Positions 6,174 through 13,225 of a stretch of DNA of 13,656 nt are shown in pieces. How positions within the stretch are numbered: position 1 is the stretch's first letter; every line of letters begins with the position of its first letter. The notes under the pieces are model-generated. The model was given only the letters and a program-made list of their open reading frames with translations. It did no database searches and was not told the origin of the DNA. Position numbers and translations under genes: made by a program. This DNA comes from Nitrososphaerota archaeon (GTDB lineage: Archaea; Thermoproteota; Nitrososphaeria; Nitrososphaerales; JAHFOH01): contig JAHFOH010000010.1 of assembly GCA_023266955.1 (NCBI GenBank), positions 5,863 through 19,518 on the forward strand, read 5' to 3'.

Positions 6174-7223
6174 TTGAAGGTAGGAATCATCGGAGCCTCA
6201 GGTTATGTCGGAGGAGAACTCCTGCGAATCCTCATCGGGCATCCTAACGCCCAGCTTTCTTTCGCTACCTCGAGGCGTTACGCAGGAGAATACGTCTACA
6301 GGATTCATCCTAATCTCCGGGGGCTAACGACCCTTCAGTTCGAGGATCACAAAATTTCGATCCAGGAGGATTGCGATTTCGTCTTCGTAGCCTTGCCGCA
6401 TGGAGAATCAGTGAAGATCATTCCTCAACTGGCTCAAACTGGAGTGAAGATCGTTGATTTGAGTGCTGACTTCAGGTTGAAGAATCCGGAAGATTACAAT
6501 CGCTGGTATGGGTACACTCATCTTCACCCCGATCTCCTACCCAAATTCGTCTACGGAGTGCCAGAACTTCATCATGACCAGATAAAGAACTCACAGCTCG
6601 TTGCATGCCCAGGCTGCATGGCTGTAACCGCCATCTTAGCGCTTGCACCAGTAGTACAGTCAGGTCTGATAGAAAATGCCCACATAGTCGTTGACGCTAA
6701 GATAGGCTCTTCAGGAGCCGGTGAGAAACCTACTATTGCCACTCATCACGCCGAAAGAGCTGGCGTAGTTCGTCCCTACAAGCCGGCCGGACATAGACAC
6801 ACAGTTGAGATCGAACAGGAACTCAGTCTTCTCACAGGGAATAGCGTGAGGATATCACTTTCAGCACACGCGGTTGGAATGGTAAGAGGCATCTTGTGTA
6901 CATGTCACACTTTCCTAAGCAAGGGCATCGAGATTCAAGATCTCTGGAAAATGTTCAGGAAATTCTACAGTTCATCACCTTTCATACGCCTCATTCGGGA
7001 TGTCAAGGGCATACATAAATTTCCAGACCCAAAATTCGTCATAGGATCGAACTTTTGCGATATTGGTTTCGAAATCGACAACCATGCTGAGAGATTGGTT
7101 TTGCTTTCTGCTTCGGACAACCTGATGAAGGGTGCAGCTGGATCTGCGGTTCAATGCATGAACATTATGTTTGGTCTAGATGAAACCTCTGGTCTGAGAA
7201 GCCCAGCCATACATCCAGTTTGA
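6174..7223 (+). CDS. argC: [LysW]-glutamyl/aminoadipyl-phosphate reductase (ArgC/LysY)
   Basis: This NADPH-dependent enzyme reduces the carrier-bound acyl phosphate to the semialdehyde. The 349 residues start with a Rossmann dinucleotide-binding motif (GIIGASGYVGGELLR, residues 4-18). The nucleophile is Cys148 in ACPGCMAVTAILAL, followed by the GSSGAG loop and the HRHTVEIEQEL segment with the conserved histidine. The protein belongs to the aspartate-semialdehyde dehydrogenase/ArgC superfamily, and the Cys-Met-Ala context resembles LysY-type archaeal enzymes more than bacterial ArgC (Cys-Tyr). The start is TTG at 6174, six bases after the argX stop, giving the expected MKVGIIGASG. Only one copy lies in the window, so it presumably serves both lysine and arginine intermediates. 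Confidence 0.93.
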   Translation: MKVGIIGASGYVGGELLRILIGHPNAQLSFATSRRYAGEYVYRIHPNLRGLTTLQFEDHKISIQEDCDFVFVALPHGESVKIIPQLAQTGVKIVDLSADFRLKNPEDYNRWYGYTHLHPDLLPKFVYGVPELHHDQIKNSQLVACPGCMAVTAILALAPVVQSGLIENAHIVVDAKIGSSGAGEKPTIATHHAERAGVVRPYKPAGHRHTVEIEQELSLLTGNSVRISLSAHAVGMVRGILCTCHTFLSKGIEIQDLWKMFRKFYSSSPFIRLIRDVKGIHKFPDPKFVIGSNFCDIGFEIDNHAERLVLLSASDNLMKGAAGSAVQCMNIMFGLDETSGLRSPAIHPV

Positions 7224-7230
7224 AAGGCTG

Positions 7231-8037
7231 ATGACAATCACCCTCAAGCTGGGAGGGGATGTTGTAGAGCAGGCTCATCCCTCCCTTGTCTCTGACCTAA
7301 AGAGCGCCAGCGCACGTGCAAGCTTTGTAATAGTGCATGGCGGCGGAGATGATGTGACTGCGATAGCGGAAAAGCTGGGCAAACCTCAGAGCTTTGTCGT
7401 ATCTCCTGAAGGAATCAGGAGTCGATTCACTGACAAGGAAACAGCCGGCATCTACACGATGGTCATGTGTGGGAAGACTAACAAAGAATTGGTCTCTTCT
7501 CTTCAAAAAGGCGGACTCTCAGCCATAGGGCTTTCGGGCCTAGATGGAGCGATTATCCGCGCAGTGCGCAAGAAAAAGCTGATAGTGGTTGACGAGAGGG
7601 GAAGAAAAAGGGCTATAGAGGGTGGCTACACGGGTCAAATCAAAAGCGTGAACAGAGAGCTTCTTCTCACGTTGATGCAGAAAGGCTACGTGCCAGTGAT
7701 AGCACCAGTAGCCTTGGGAGACGGATTTGAATTTCTCAACGTAGACGCCGATAGGGCAGCGGCGCATGTAGCTGGCGCTCTCGGTGCAGAGAACCTGATA
7801 CTGCTGACTGATGTAGCTGGTGTGCTGCTGGGCGATAAGTTGGTGCGAAAGATGAGGTCTCAGGCTGCGAAAAAAATGATGAAGGAAGTAGGTTTCGGAA
7901 TGGAGAAGAAGCTGCTCGCGTGCATCGAAGCTCTAAGTATGGGGGTTAAGAGGGCTGTCATAGCATCAGGGATGGTGGAAAACCCTGTGACAAAAGCAAT
8001 TGCGGAAGAGAATTGCACAGTGATTTCGAATGAATGA
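7231..8037 (+). CDS. lysZ: [LysW]-aminoadipate/glutamate kinase (LysZ/ArgB)
   Basis: This amino-acid-kinase-family enzyme phosphorylates the side-chain carboxyl of the LysW-bound alpha-aminoadipate or glutamate, and is homologous to N-acetylglutamate kinase. The 268 residues begin with the phosphate-binding KLGGD (6-10) and HGGGDDV (36-42). They continue with RFTDKETAGIYTMVMCGK and NKELVSSLQ (substrate-binding region), AIGLSGLDG, NVDADRAAAHVAGAL, and the nucleotide loop LLTDVAGVL. It is near the usual LysZ length, with no extra N-terminal regulatory helix of the arginine-inhibited hexameric NAGK type. The start is ATG at 7231, seven bases after the argC stop. The 3' end overlaps the aminotransferase gene by 8 bases, suggesting translational coupling. 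It is probably shared by both pathways, as no second copy is seen. Confidence 0.93.
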   Translation: MTITLKLGGDVVEQAHPSLVSDLKSASARASFVIVHGGGDDVTAIAEKLGKPQSFVVSPEGIRSRFTDKETAGIYTMVMCGKTNKELVSSLQKGGLSAIGLSGLDGAIIRAVRKKKLIVVDERGRKRAIEGGYTGQIKSVNRELLLTLMQKGYVPVIAPVALGDGFEFLNVDADRAAAHVAGALGAENLILLTDVAGVLLGDKLVRKMRSQAAKKMMKEVGFGMEKKLLACIEALSMGVKRAVIASGMVENPVTKAIAEENCTVISNE

Positions 8038-9217
8038 AGATTCCATAGTCGACCTGGAGTCAAGACACTCCGCTGGGGTATACCAAAAGATGCCTGTGGT
8101 AATTGAGAAAGGAGCCGGAGCTTTAGTTTGGGACATTAATGGTAAGGAGTACATCGATTGTATGGGTGGCTACGGAGTCGCTCTTGTGGGCCACTGCAAC
8201 TCCAAAGTAGTATCTGCTGTGAAGAATCAGTCAGAGAAGCTCATCACATGCCATGGGTCTTTCTTCAACTCTGCAAGGGCTGAGTTGCTTGAGAAACTAT
8301 CAAGGATAACGCCACAAGGTCTTGATGTCGCATATCTTTGTAATAGCGGAGCAGAGGCGAATGAATTCGCTATCAAGGTAGCACGGAAACATGCTGGCAA
8401 GAAAGAGATTGTGGCTTTCACGGGAAGTTTTCACGGAAAGACGATAGGCGCTGTATCTCTAACCTGGAACAAAAAGTATCGAGAGCCCTTTGAGCCCCTT
8501 CTACCAAGAGTAAAATTCTCTCGGTTTGGAGACATGGAGAGTGTGAAAGACGCAATAAACAAGGACACAGCGGCGATAATTGTAGAACCAGTGCAGGGCG
8601 AGAGTGGGGTGCACATTCCACCGCCTAGCTTCCTCAAAACTCTCAGAGAGATTTGCGATGAGAATGATATCCTTCTCATCTTCGACGAAATTCAAACAGG
8701 ATTCGGTAGGACGGGCAAGATGTGGGCTGCAGAACACTGGGGAGTAGAGCCGGATATTATGACCGTTGCTAAAGGTATGGCTGGTGGTATTCCAATTGGA
8801 GCTGCGATCTCGAGTAAAGAAGTCATGTCATCGCTGAAGGTTGGCGAGCATACGAGCACGTTTGGCGGTAACCCCTTAGCTTGTGCTGCCGCGTCTGCAG
8901 CGATAGACTACATCGTTGACAATAACCTACCGTCTGCCGCTGAAAAGAAAGGAGCGATTCTACACGGGGAGCTAGAGAAAATCCGAGGAGATCATGAAGC
9001 TGTTAGAGAGGTGCGAGGTCTCGGACTGATGATTGGAATGGAAATGCGCTTCGAAATTAGAGAGATTCTTCAAAAGTGCCTAGAAAGAGGTGTGATACTG
9101 CTGTATTCGGGAAAAAATATTATCAGATTCTTACCTCCACTAGTTATTCAGGAGGAGCAGATGCAGAAGGTGATTTCCGTCCTTAAGCAATCCCTACCGC
9201 TCATTAGAGATCATTAG
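8030..9217 (+). CDS. lysJ: [LysW]-lysine/ornithine aminotransferase (LysJ/ArgD)
   Basis: This class-III PLP aminotransferase converts the LysW-bound semialdehyde to LysW-lysine or LysW-ornithine, with glutamate as amino donor. The 395 residues match the ArgD/LysJ family length. Visible features are CNSGAEANEFAIKVAR (PLP phosphate loop), TGSFHGKTIGAVSLT, VEPVQGESGV, IFDEIQTGFGRTGKMW (the Asp contacting the pyridine nitrogen), Lys248 in TVAKGMAGG as the Schiff-base lysine, and TSTFGGNPLACAAA. The start is ATG at 8030, inside the end of lysZ; a nearby ATG at 8034 is out of frame. It is the last gene of the arginine-side array. The next gene begins about 65 bases on with its own promoter-like sequence. 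Confidence 0.94.
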   Translation: MNEDSIVDLESRHSAGVYQKMPVVIEKGAGALVWDINGKEYIDCMGGYGVALVGHCNSKVVSAVKNQSEKLITCHGSFFNSARAELLEKLSRITPQGLDVAYLCNSGAEANEFAIKVARKHAGKKEIVAFTGSFHGKTIGAVSLTWNKKYREPFEPLLPRVKFSRFGDMESVKDAINKDTAAIIVEPVQGESGVHIPPPSFLKTLREICDENDILLIFDEIQTGFGRTGKMWAAEHWGVEPDIMTVAKGMAGGIPIGAAISSKEVMSSLKVGEHTSTFGGNPLACAAASAAIDYIVDNNLPSAAEKKGAILHGELEKIRGDHEAVREVRGLGLMIGMEMRFEIREILQKCLERGVILLYSGKNIIRFLPPLVIQEEQMQKVISVLKQSLPLIRDH

Positions 9218-9238
9218 CTACGAAAAACGAAACACGAG

Positions 9239-9253
9239 TATCGAATTTCGATA
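9239..9253. promoter_or_regulatory. 15-bp palindrome upstream of the Lrp-family gene, candidate autoregulatory operator
   Basis: The arms TATCGAA (9239-9245) and TTCGATA (9247-9253) are perfect inverted repeats around one central base. A TATA-like ATTTTAG stretch (about 9258-9264) follows at once, and the regulator's ATG is at 9284, so a leaderless or near-leaderless transcript is likely. Lrp/AsnC regulators usually bind 13-15-bp partial palindromes of this sort in their own promoters. The dyad is seen directly; its binding by this regulator is inferred. Confidence 0.5.
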
Positions 9254-9283
9254 AGCATTTTAGAACGATCATACGCTTACATA

Positions 9284-9709
9284 ATGAAGCGTAGCTTGGA
9301 TGAGATCGATCGGAAGATCCTTCAAATCCTAAAGGGGGACGCAAGGACATCCTTCATTCACATTGCGAAAAAGGTAGGTCTTTCCGAAGCCGCGGTTCGA
9401 AGAAGGGTAAAGAATCTTCTTGCTTCCGGTGCGATCAAGAGATTCACTGTCGAAGCTGACGTAGGTCAGGTGACAAAAGCAATCACTCTGGTTTCAGTGA
9501 ACCCCTCGGTTCCTACTTCCGAGGTTTCACAGAGACTCAGAGCAATAGGTGGCGTCGAAATCGTCTACGAAGTCACTGGGGAGTACGATATAGCGACAGT
9601 CATGTCCGGTCAATCCATAACGGAGGTAAACAGAGCTGTCGAAGAAATCAGAAAGACCAAAGGAGTATCTAATACGAATACTATGATTGTTTTGAACGCT
9701 CTTCGTTAA
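9284..9709 (+). CDS. lysM: Lrp/AsnC-family transcriptional regulator, LysM-like
   Basis: The 141-residue protein has the standard Lrp layout. An N-terminal winged helix-turn-helix opens with DEIDRKILQILKGDART, followed by HIAKKVGLSEAAVRRRVKNL. A hinge and an alpha/beta RAM (ACT-like) effector and oligomerisation domain span about residues 65-140, with VYEVTGEYDIATVM as the characteristic core. Sulfolobus LysM, a lysine-responsive Lrp protein, is encoded beside lysW and acts on the lysW promoter. Position directly upstream of lysW copy 2 suggests the same role here. The gene is flanked by palindromes and by two near-identical TACGAAAA(A/C)CG elements, one in each promoter region. The effector could be lysine, arginine or both. 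The family call is firm; target and effector are inferred. Confidence 0.93.
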   Translation: MKRSLDEIDRKILQILKGDARTSFIHIAKKVGLSEAAVRRRVKNLLASGAIKRFTVEADVGQVTKAITLVSVNPSVPTSEVSQRLRAIGGVEIVYEVTGEYDIATVMSGQSITEVNRAVEEIRKTKGVSNTNTMIVLNALR

Positions 9710-9715
9710 TCGAGG

Positions 9716-9760
9716 TACGAAAACCGTTAAATAGTGAACCCTATGGTCTGCTTAGAGCAG
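9716..9760 (+). promoter_or_regulatory. Candidate promoter/operator region of lysW copy 2
   Basis: A TACGAAAACCG element (9716-9726) nearly repeats TACGAAAAACG found at 9219-9229 upstream of the Lrp gene. A TATA-like TTAAATA (9727-9733) follows directly. A perfect dyad CTGCT-TAG-AGCAG (9748-9760) lies where transcription would start, four bases before the lysW ATG at 9765. The arrangement suits a regulated promoter in which a bound Lrp protein affects TBP/TFB access or polymerase. No clear Shine-Dalgarno precedes the ATG. Elements are visible; functions are inferred. Confidence 0.45.
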
Positions 9761-9764
9761 CAGG

Positions 9765-9950
9765 ATGACGAGAAACGAAACCCTAAAGTGCCAAGATTGC
9801 GAAGGCCCAGTAGTCGTGCCTAATGATCCAATGGAAGGCGAGATTGTAAGCTGTGGAGATTGCGGTGCCTCTTATGAGTTGGTAGTTGGAGAGAATGGCA
9901 CTTTCTCGCTCAATCCGGCAGAAGTAGAGGGCGAGGACTGGGGCGAGTAG
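9765..9950 (+). CDS. lysW: LysW amino-group carrier protein, copy 2 (lysine-side)
   Basis: This is a second carrier protein of 61 residues, acidic, with zinc knuckles C9-Q-D-C12 and C30-G-D-C33, the core GEIVSCGDCGASYELV and the invariant tail GEDWGE ending in Glu61, the attachment residue. It matches copy 1 over the zinc site and tail but differs through most of the surface and middle (PNDPMEGE versus PEDVMVGE, and different residues 38-55). It starts at ATG 9765 and heads the lysine-side array with homocitrate synthase, lysX and lysK. That suggests it mainly carries alpha-aminoadipate. Sulfolobus is known to use one LysW for both pathways, so two copies in one locus imply possible specialisation, though both might serve both branches. 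Confidence 0.93.
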   Translation: MTRNETLKCQDCEGPVVVPNDPMEGEIVSCGDCGASYELVVGENGTFSLNPAEVEGEDWGE

Positions 9951-10006
9951 GGAGAGGTCCGAAGCCTCGCAGTTCACTCTTAGAATCGTTTGATGAGTCA
10001 GATATG

Positions 10007-10011
10007 GGAGG
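10007..10011 (+). promoter_or_regulatory. Shine-Dalgarno site favouring the second ATG of homocitrate synthase
   Basis: GGAGG at 10007-10011 lies four bases before the ATG at 10016 and inside the frame opened by the ATG at 10004. It would be useless for the earlier ATG, so 10016 is the better start. Confidence 0.55.
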
Positions 10012-10015
10012 ACGC

Positions 10016-11179
10016 ATGAACTCTAGTGAAAGAGTTCGGATTTTGGATTCAACTCTTAGAGAGGGCGAACAATCTCCAGGAGTATCTTTCACGAACAGCC
10101 AGAGGCTCCAGATCGCTTGGGCCTTGGATTACTTTGGAGTAGATGCAATCGAAATCAGTCCCATAATATCCAATCAACACAGGGAGGCATGCAAAACGAT
10201 GACCAAGCAAGGTTTCAAAGCCGAGATAGTGGCGCATGTTCGAGCCTTACCTGAAGATGTCGATGTAGCCTTAGGATGCGGCGCTTCGTCCATCGCAGCT
10301 TACCACTCGGTATCAGATATTCACCTTAAACACAAACTCAAAGTCTCCCGTGAAGTTGCCGTAGAAAGGGCCGTTAAGACCGCAGAATACGCTAAAGCTC
10401 ATGGTCTAAGGATGAGATTTACGCTAGAAGATGCAAGCAGAGCTGACCCGAAATTCCTGCAAGAGGTAGCGAAAAGGGTAAGCGAGGTTGGAGTTGACAG
10501 GATCAGCATCCCTGACACTGTAGGGACAATGCTACCGAGTGGGATGTACAATTTGGTTAGGATCGTCAAGGACGTAGTGGATATTCCGATCGATGTGCAT
10601 TGCCACAATGACTTGGGACTCGCTTTAGCGAATTCCCTAGCTGGTTTGGAGGCTGGAGCCAGTCAGATACACACTACTGTAGACGGCTTAGGCGAGCGAG
10701 TAGGCATAGCTTCACTGGCAGAAGTTTCGACCGCCCTTACAATAGCCTACAAAATGAGGTTGAACCTTAAACTCGAGATGCTACGCGAACTCTCTGAAAT
10801 GGTTCGACAGTACACGGGACTGAACATCCCCCCTTCCAAACCTCTAGTCGGGGATAACGCCTACAAACATAAGGCAGGAACTCATTTGGTCGGGGTGATA
10901 AGAGAGCCATCCACCTATGAAATCGTCCCACCTGCGACGGTTGGGAATAGAAGACGACTGGTCTTCGGGGAGCTGGTCGGGAAGAGTGGGGCATTGTTTC
11001 TTTTGAGGACGCTGGGTCTCGATTTGGGAGAAGAGGATGCTAGAAAACTTGCTAGAGGCTTCAAGAGGCTAATGAAAGGAGATCTCTTCGAGTTAACATT
11101 CGACGAAAATATGGAGAGAGAAATGATAAAACTCCAAGAGCAAATTCAGAGAGATCCAGTCGACGATCAGAAAAGGTGA
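10016..11179 (+). CDS. lysS: Homocitrate synthase (2-isopropylmalate synthase family)
   Basis: The enzyme condenses acetyl-CoA with 2-oxoglutarate to homocitrate, the first committed step of the alpha-aminoadipate lysine pathway. The 387 residues (from ATG 10016) form a DRE-TIM metallolyase barrel. Visible motifs are DSTLREGEQSPGVSF (11-25; Arg15, Glu16 and Gln19 are catalytic), RFTLED, IPDTVG, the metal-binding VHCHNDLG (His-x-His), and KAGTHLVGV with the histidine supplied to the partner subunit. His74 (EIVAH) aligns with His72 of Thermus homocitrate synthase, a 2-oxoglutarate-recognition residue, whereas isopropylmalate synthases usually have a hydrophobic residue there. The large C-terminal LeuA regulatory domain is absent. 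SPGV after the first motif is more LeuA-like, so isopropylmalate or citramalate synthase is the alternative; its place between lysW and lysX supports homocitrate synthase. Confidence 0.85.
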   Translation: MNSSERVRILDSTLREGEQSPGVSFTNSQRLQIAWALDYFGVDAIEISPIISNQHREACKTMTKQGFKAEIVAHVRALPEDVDVALGCGASSIAAYHSVSDIHLKHKLKVSREVAVERAVKTAEYAKAHGLRMRFTLEDASRADPKFLQEVAKRVSEVGVDRISIPDTVGTMLPSGMYNLVRIVKDVVDIPIDVHCHNDLGLALANSLAGLEAGASQIHTTVDGLGERVGIASLAEVSTALTIAYKMRLNLKLEMLRELSEMVRQYTGLNIPPSKPLVGDNAYKHKAGTHLVGVIREPSTYEIVPPATVGNRRRLVFGELVGKSGALFLLRTLGLDLGEEDARKLARGFKRLMKGDLFELTFDENMEREMIKLQEQIQRDPVDDQKR

Positions 11180-11201
11180 CTGAGTTTTTACAAGCATTTC
11201 A

Positions 11202-12035
11202 ATGCTTTACGATTTGGTGAGATGGGAAGAGAAGGCCATCTACCAAGCTGCTAAGAGAAAGGGAGTAGATCTCAAACTCATTAACTGTAGGCGACTCCAC
11301 TTCGACCTTTCGAAAGATCATTTAGAAGAAATTGGAGATATAACACTCCAAAGATGTGTGAGCTATTTTCGTGGTCTACATCTAGCAGGGTTATTGGAGT
11401 CCAAGGGAATTGACGTTGTTAACGATTTTCATTCAACACTGATTGCGGGAAACAAGCTGTTCACCACACTAGCTTTGATTAAGGCACAGTTGCCTGTGCC
11501 GCGGACCATGCTTTCATTCACTCCTGAGGCTTCTTTGGACGCTCTTGATGAGCTAGGATACCCAGCTGTCCTAAAACCAACCGTAGGGAGCTGGGGAAGA
11601 TTGGTTAGCCTCCTTAACGATCGAGACTCAGCAGTATCGGTCTTTGAGCACAGGGAGCAGATGTTTCCACTCTACAGAGTCTACTATCTTCAGGAGAAGG
11701 TGAACAGACCTCCCAGAGACATTAGATCTTTCGTAATAGGAGATAGAGTTGTAGCCGCTATCTACAGAATCTCTCAATCGTCTGATTTTCGCACCAACAC
11801 AGCTAGGGGAGGGAAGGCAGAGAACTGCACCATCGACAAAGAGCTTGAAGATATCTCGCTTAAGGCGGCTAGGGCTATAGGAGACGGGATCTATGGAGTG
11901 GACATTATGGAGAGTCCAGAGGGTCTTGTCGTGCATGAAGTCAACAACACAATCGAGTTCAAGAACACGGTTCCAGCTACAGGCGTCGACATTCAAGGCT
12001 TGATAATAGAGCATCTTCTTCAGAGATCCAAATAG
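11202..12035 (+). CDS. lysX: Alpha-aminoadipate--LysW ligase LysX
   Basis: This ATP-grasp ligase attaches alpha-aminoadipate to the C-terminal Glu of LysW, the first carrier-bound step of lysine synthesis. The 277 residues parallel the argX product of this window: LYDLVRWEEK, QRCVSYFRGLHL, YPAVLKPTVGSWGRLV, LQEKVNRPPRDIRSFV, GVDIMESPEG, and HEVNNTIEFKNTV. Asn255-Thr256 in EFKNTV is the Asn-Thr/Ser pair recalled as the LysX specificity signature, in contrast to Gly-Ala in the other copy. With the ATG at 11202 the protein lacks part of the first beta strand seen in ArgX. The upstream in-frame codons (GTT TTT ACA AGC ATT TCA, back to a TGA at 11181) hold no standard start. The lysS stop is 22 bases upstream of the ATG, and lysK begins immediately after the stop. 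Confidence 0.92.
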   Translation: MLYDLVRWEEKAIYQAAKRKGVDLKLINCRRLHFDLSKDHLEEIGDITLQRCVSYFRGLHLAGLLESKGIDVVNDFHSTLIAGNKLFTTLALIKAQLPVPRTMLSFTPEASLDALDELGYPAVLKPTVGSWGRLVSLLNDRDSAVSVFEHREQMFPLYRVYYLQEKVNRPPRDIRSFVIGDRVVAAIYRISQSSDFRTNTARGGKAENCTIDKELEDISLKAARAIGDGIYGVDIMESPEGLVVHEVNNTIEFKNTVPATGVDIQGLIIEHLLQRSK

Positions 12036-13160
12036 ATGGGTAAGCAGAAGAGATTCGAAATCTCCTTCTTAGAGGAAATTCTGAAGATATACAGCCCTCC
12101 AGGAAAGGAGGAAAGACTCAGCCAGCTTATCGCCAATGGTATGAAAGAGTTAGGCTTTCATCATGTCAGAATAGACGAAGTGAACAATGTGTTCGGAGAA
12201 GTGGGTTCTGGAGAACCCACTATTCTTCTTGCTGGACACATGGACACTATTCCAGGATGGAGACCTGTAAAGATTACTGGTAGGTTGATCTATGGAAGAG
12301 GAGCTGTTGACGCGAAATCGGCTTTGGCGGCGATGATTATGGCCGCTCATAAGCTATCTGATTCCAGGATGAAAGGGAAAGTGGTCGTGGGCGCTCTGGT
12401 AGATGAGGAAGGTAACGGTACTGGAATCAAGCATTTTGTGCGAAGCAAACCCAGAGTAGATTATGCCATTTTCGGAGAGCCCAGTGGAGTTGACAATATC
12501 ACGATAGGTTACAAGGGGAGCATAGATCTAAGCCTCTCTTGCGAAACCGCCCCTGCCCATGCGAGCGCACCATGGCGCACAAGAAACGCAGTGACTGAAC
12601 TTATGCGCGTCTATAACGCGATTGAGGAATATTCCCAAACAATGAAGGTAAAAGGAGATGCGTACCACTCGGTCACCACATGCCTCACTCAGATCTCGGG
12701 AGGCACGGCTCATAACGTTGTACCCGGCAAATGTTCGGCAAGGGTTGATGTGCGAGTGCCTTCCACTATTTCATCCGCCAGTTTACTCTCTGAGTTAGAA
12801 AGATTGATACAGAGATACCGATCTGATGAGATAAATCTACGAGTTCAGGTGAAAGACATTACCGAGCCTTTCGAAGTCGATAAGGCATCTGCAGCAGTCA
12901 GAGCCATGGTTCGCGCCATTCTCCAAGTCAGGCGCAAAACACCAAGACTGTTGAGAAAGACTGGCACGGGAGACATGAACGTTCTCGGGCGTGCGCTGAA
13001 AGTTCCAGTCACAACGTACGGTCCTGGAGACTCGCACCTTTCACATACTACGGATGAGCGTATCAGTGCAGATGACTATCTTGTTTCCATAGAGGTTTAT
13101 CAGGCTGCAGTTCTCAACCTTATCAAATTTTACAAGACAAAACAAGACGAAAGGACCTAA
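12036..13160 (+). CDS. lysK: [LysW]-lysine/ornithine hydrolase LysK
   Basis: LysK is a metallo-carboxypeptidase of the M20/ArgE-DapE family that cleaves lysine or ornithine from LysW and regenerates the carrier. The 374 residues contain all the di-metal site motifs: LLAGHMDTIPG (His68, Asp70), GRGAVDAKSALAAM (bridging Asp92), VDEEGNGTG (catalytic Glu124 and metal-binding Glu125), FGEPSG, and GPGDSHLSHTTDERI near the C-terminus, with the last metal-ligand histidine. A dimerisation insert lies in the middle (about residues 170-285, with GGTAHNVVPG). The start ATG follows the lysX stop with no gap, so the two genes are surely co-transcribed. It is the last gene of the lysine-side array and the only hydrolase in the window, so it probably also releases ornithine for the arginine branch. 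Confidence 0.94.
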   Translation: MGKQKRFEISFLEEILKIYSPPGKEERLSQLIANGMKELGFHHVRIDEVNNVFGEVGSGEPTILLAGHMDTIPGWRPVKITGRLIYGRGAVDAKSALAAMIMAAHKLSDSRMKGKVVVGALVDEEGNGTGIKHFVRSKPRVDYAIFGEPSGVDNITIGYKGSIDLSLSCETAPAHASAPWRTRNAVTELMRVYNAIEEYSQTMKVKGDAYHSVTTCLTQISGGTAHNVVPGKCSARVDVRVPSTISSASLLSELERLIQRYRSDEINLRVQVKDITEPFEVDKASAAVRAMVRAILQVRRKTPRLLRKTGTGDMNVLGRALKVPVTTYGPGDSHLSHTTDERISADDYLVSIEVYQAAVLNLIKFYKTKQDERT

Positions 13161-13207
13161 AGCCTGACAAGTATAACCGGTCTCTCAAGTTTGGCCGCTC
13201 TCTGAAG

Positions 13208-13213
13208 AAAAAA
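13208..13213 (-). terminator. T-tract terminator candidate for the superoxide dismutase gene
   Basis: On the minus strand a run of six T (CACTTTTTTCTTC) lies about 13 bases past the TAA of the superoxide dismutase gene. Archaeal polymerase terminates at such T-rich tracts without needing a hairpin. On the opposite strand, GGGGTTTTACTTTCTT (13220-13235) could do the same for the lysK transcript, giving overlapping convergent terminators. Confidence 0.4.
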
Positions 13214-13225
13214 GTGGATGGGGTT

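Noticed and set aside
9951..10015. TGATGAG and TCAGA strings before homocitrate synthase, checked as a box C/D RNA
   Set aside because: Only one C-like box, with no proper D, C' and D' boxes at the required spacing.
11628..12014. Open frame of 128 codons on the minus strand inside lysX
   Set aside because: It is antisense to the conserved ATP-grasp C-terminal region, with no recognisable motif or promoter.
5118..12035. The two lysW and two ligase genes as a simple recent segmental duplication
   Set aside because: The paralogs differ substantially along their length and in the specificity motif, and gene order around them differs, so this is not a recent tandem duplication.
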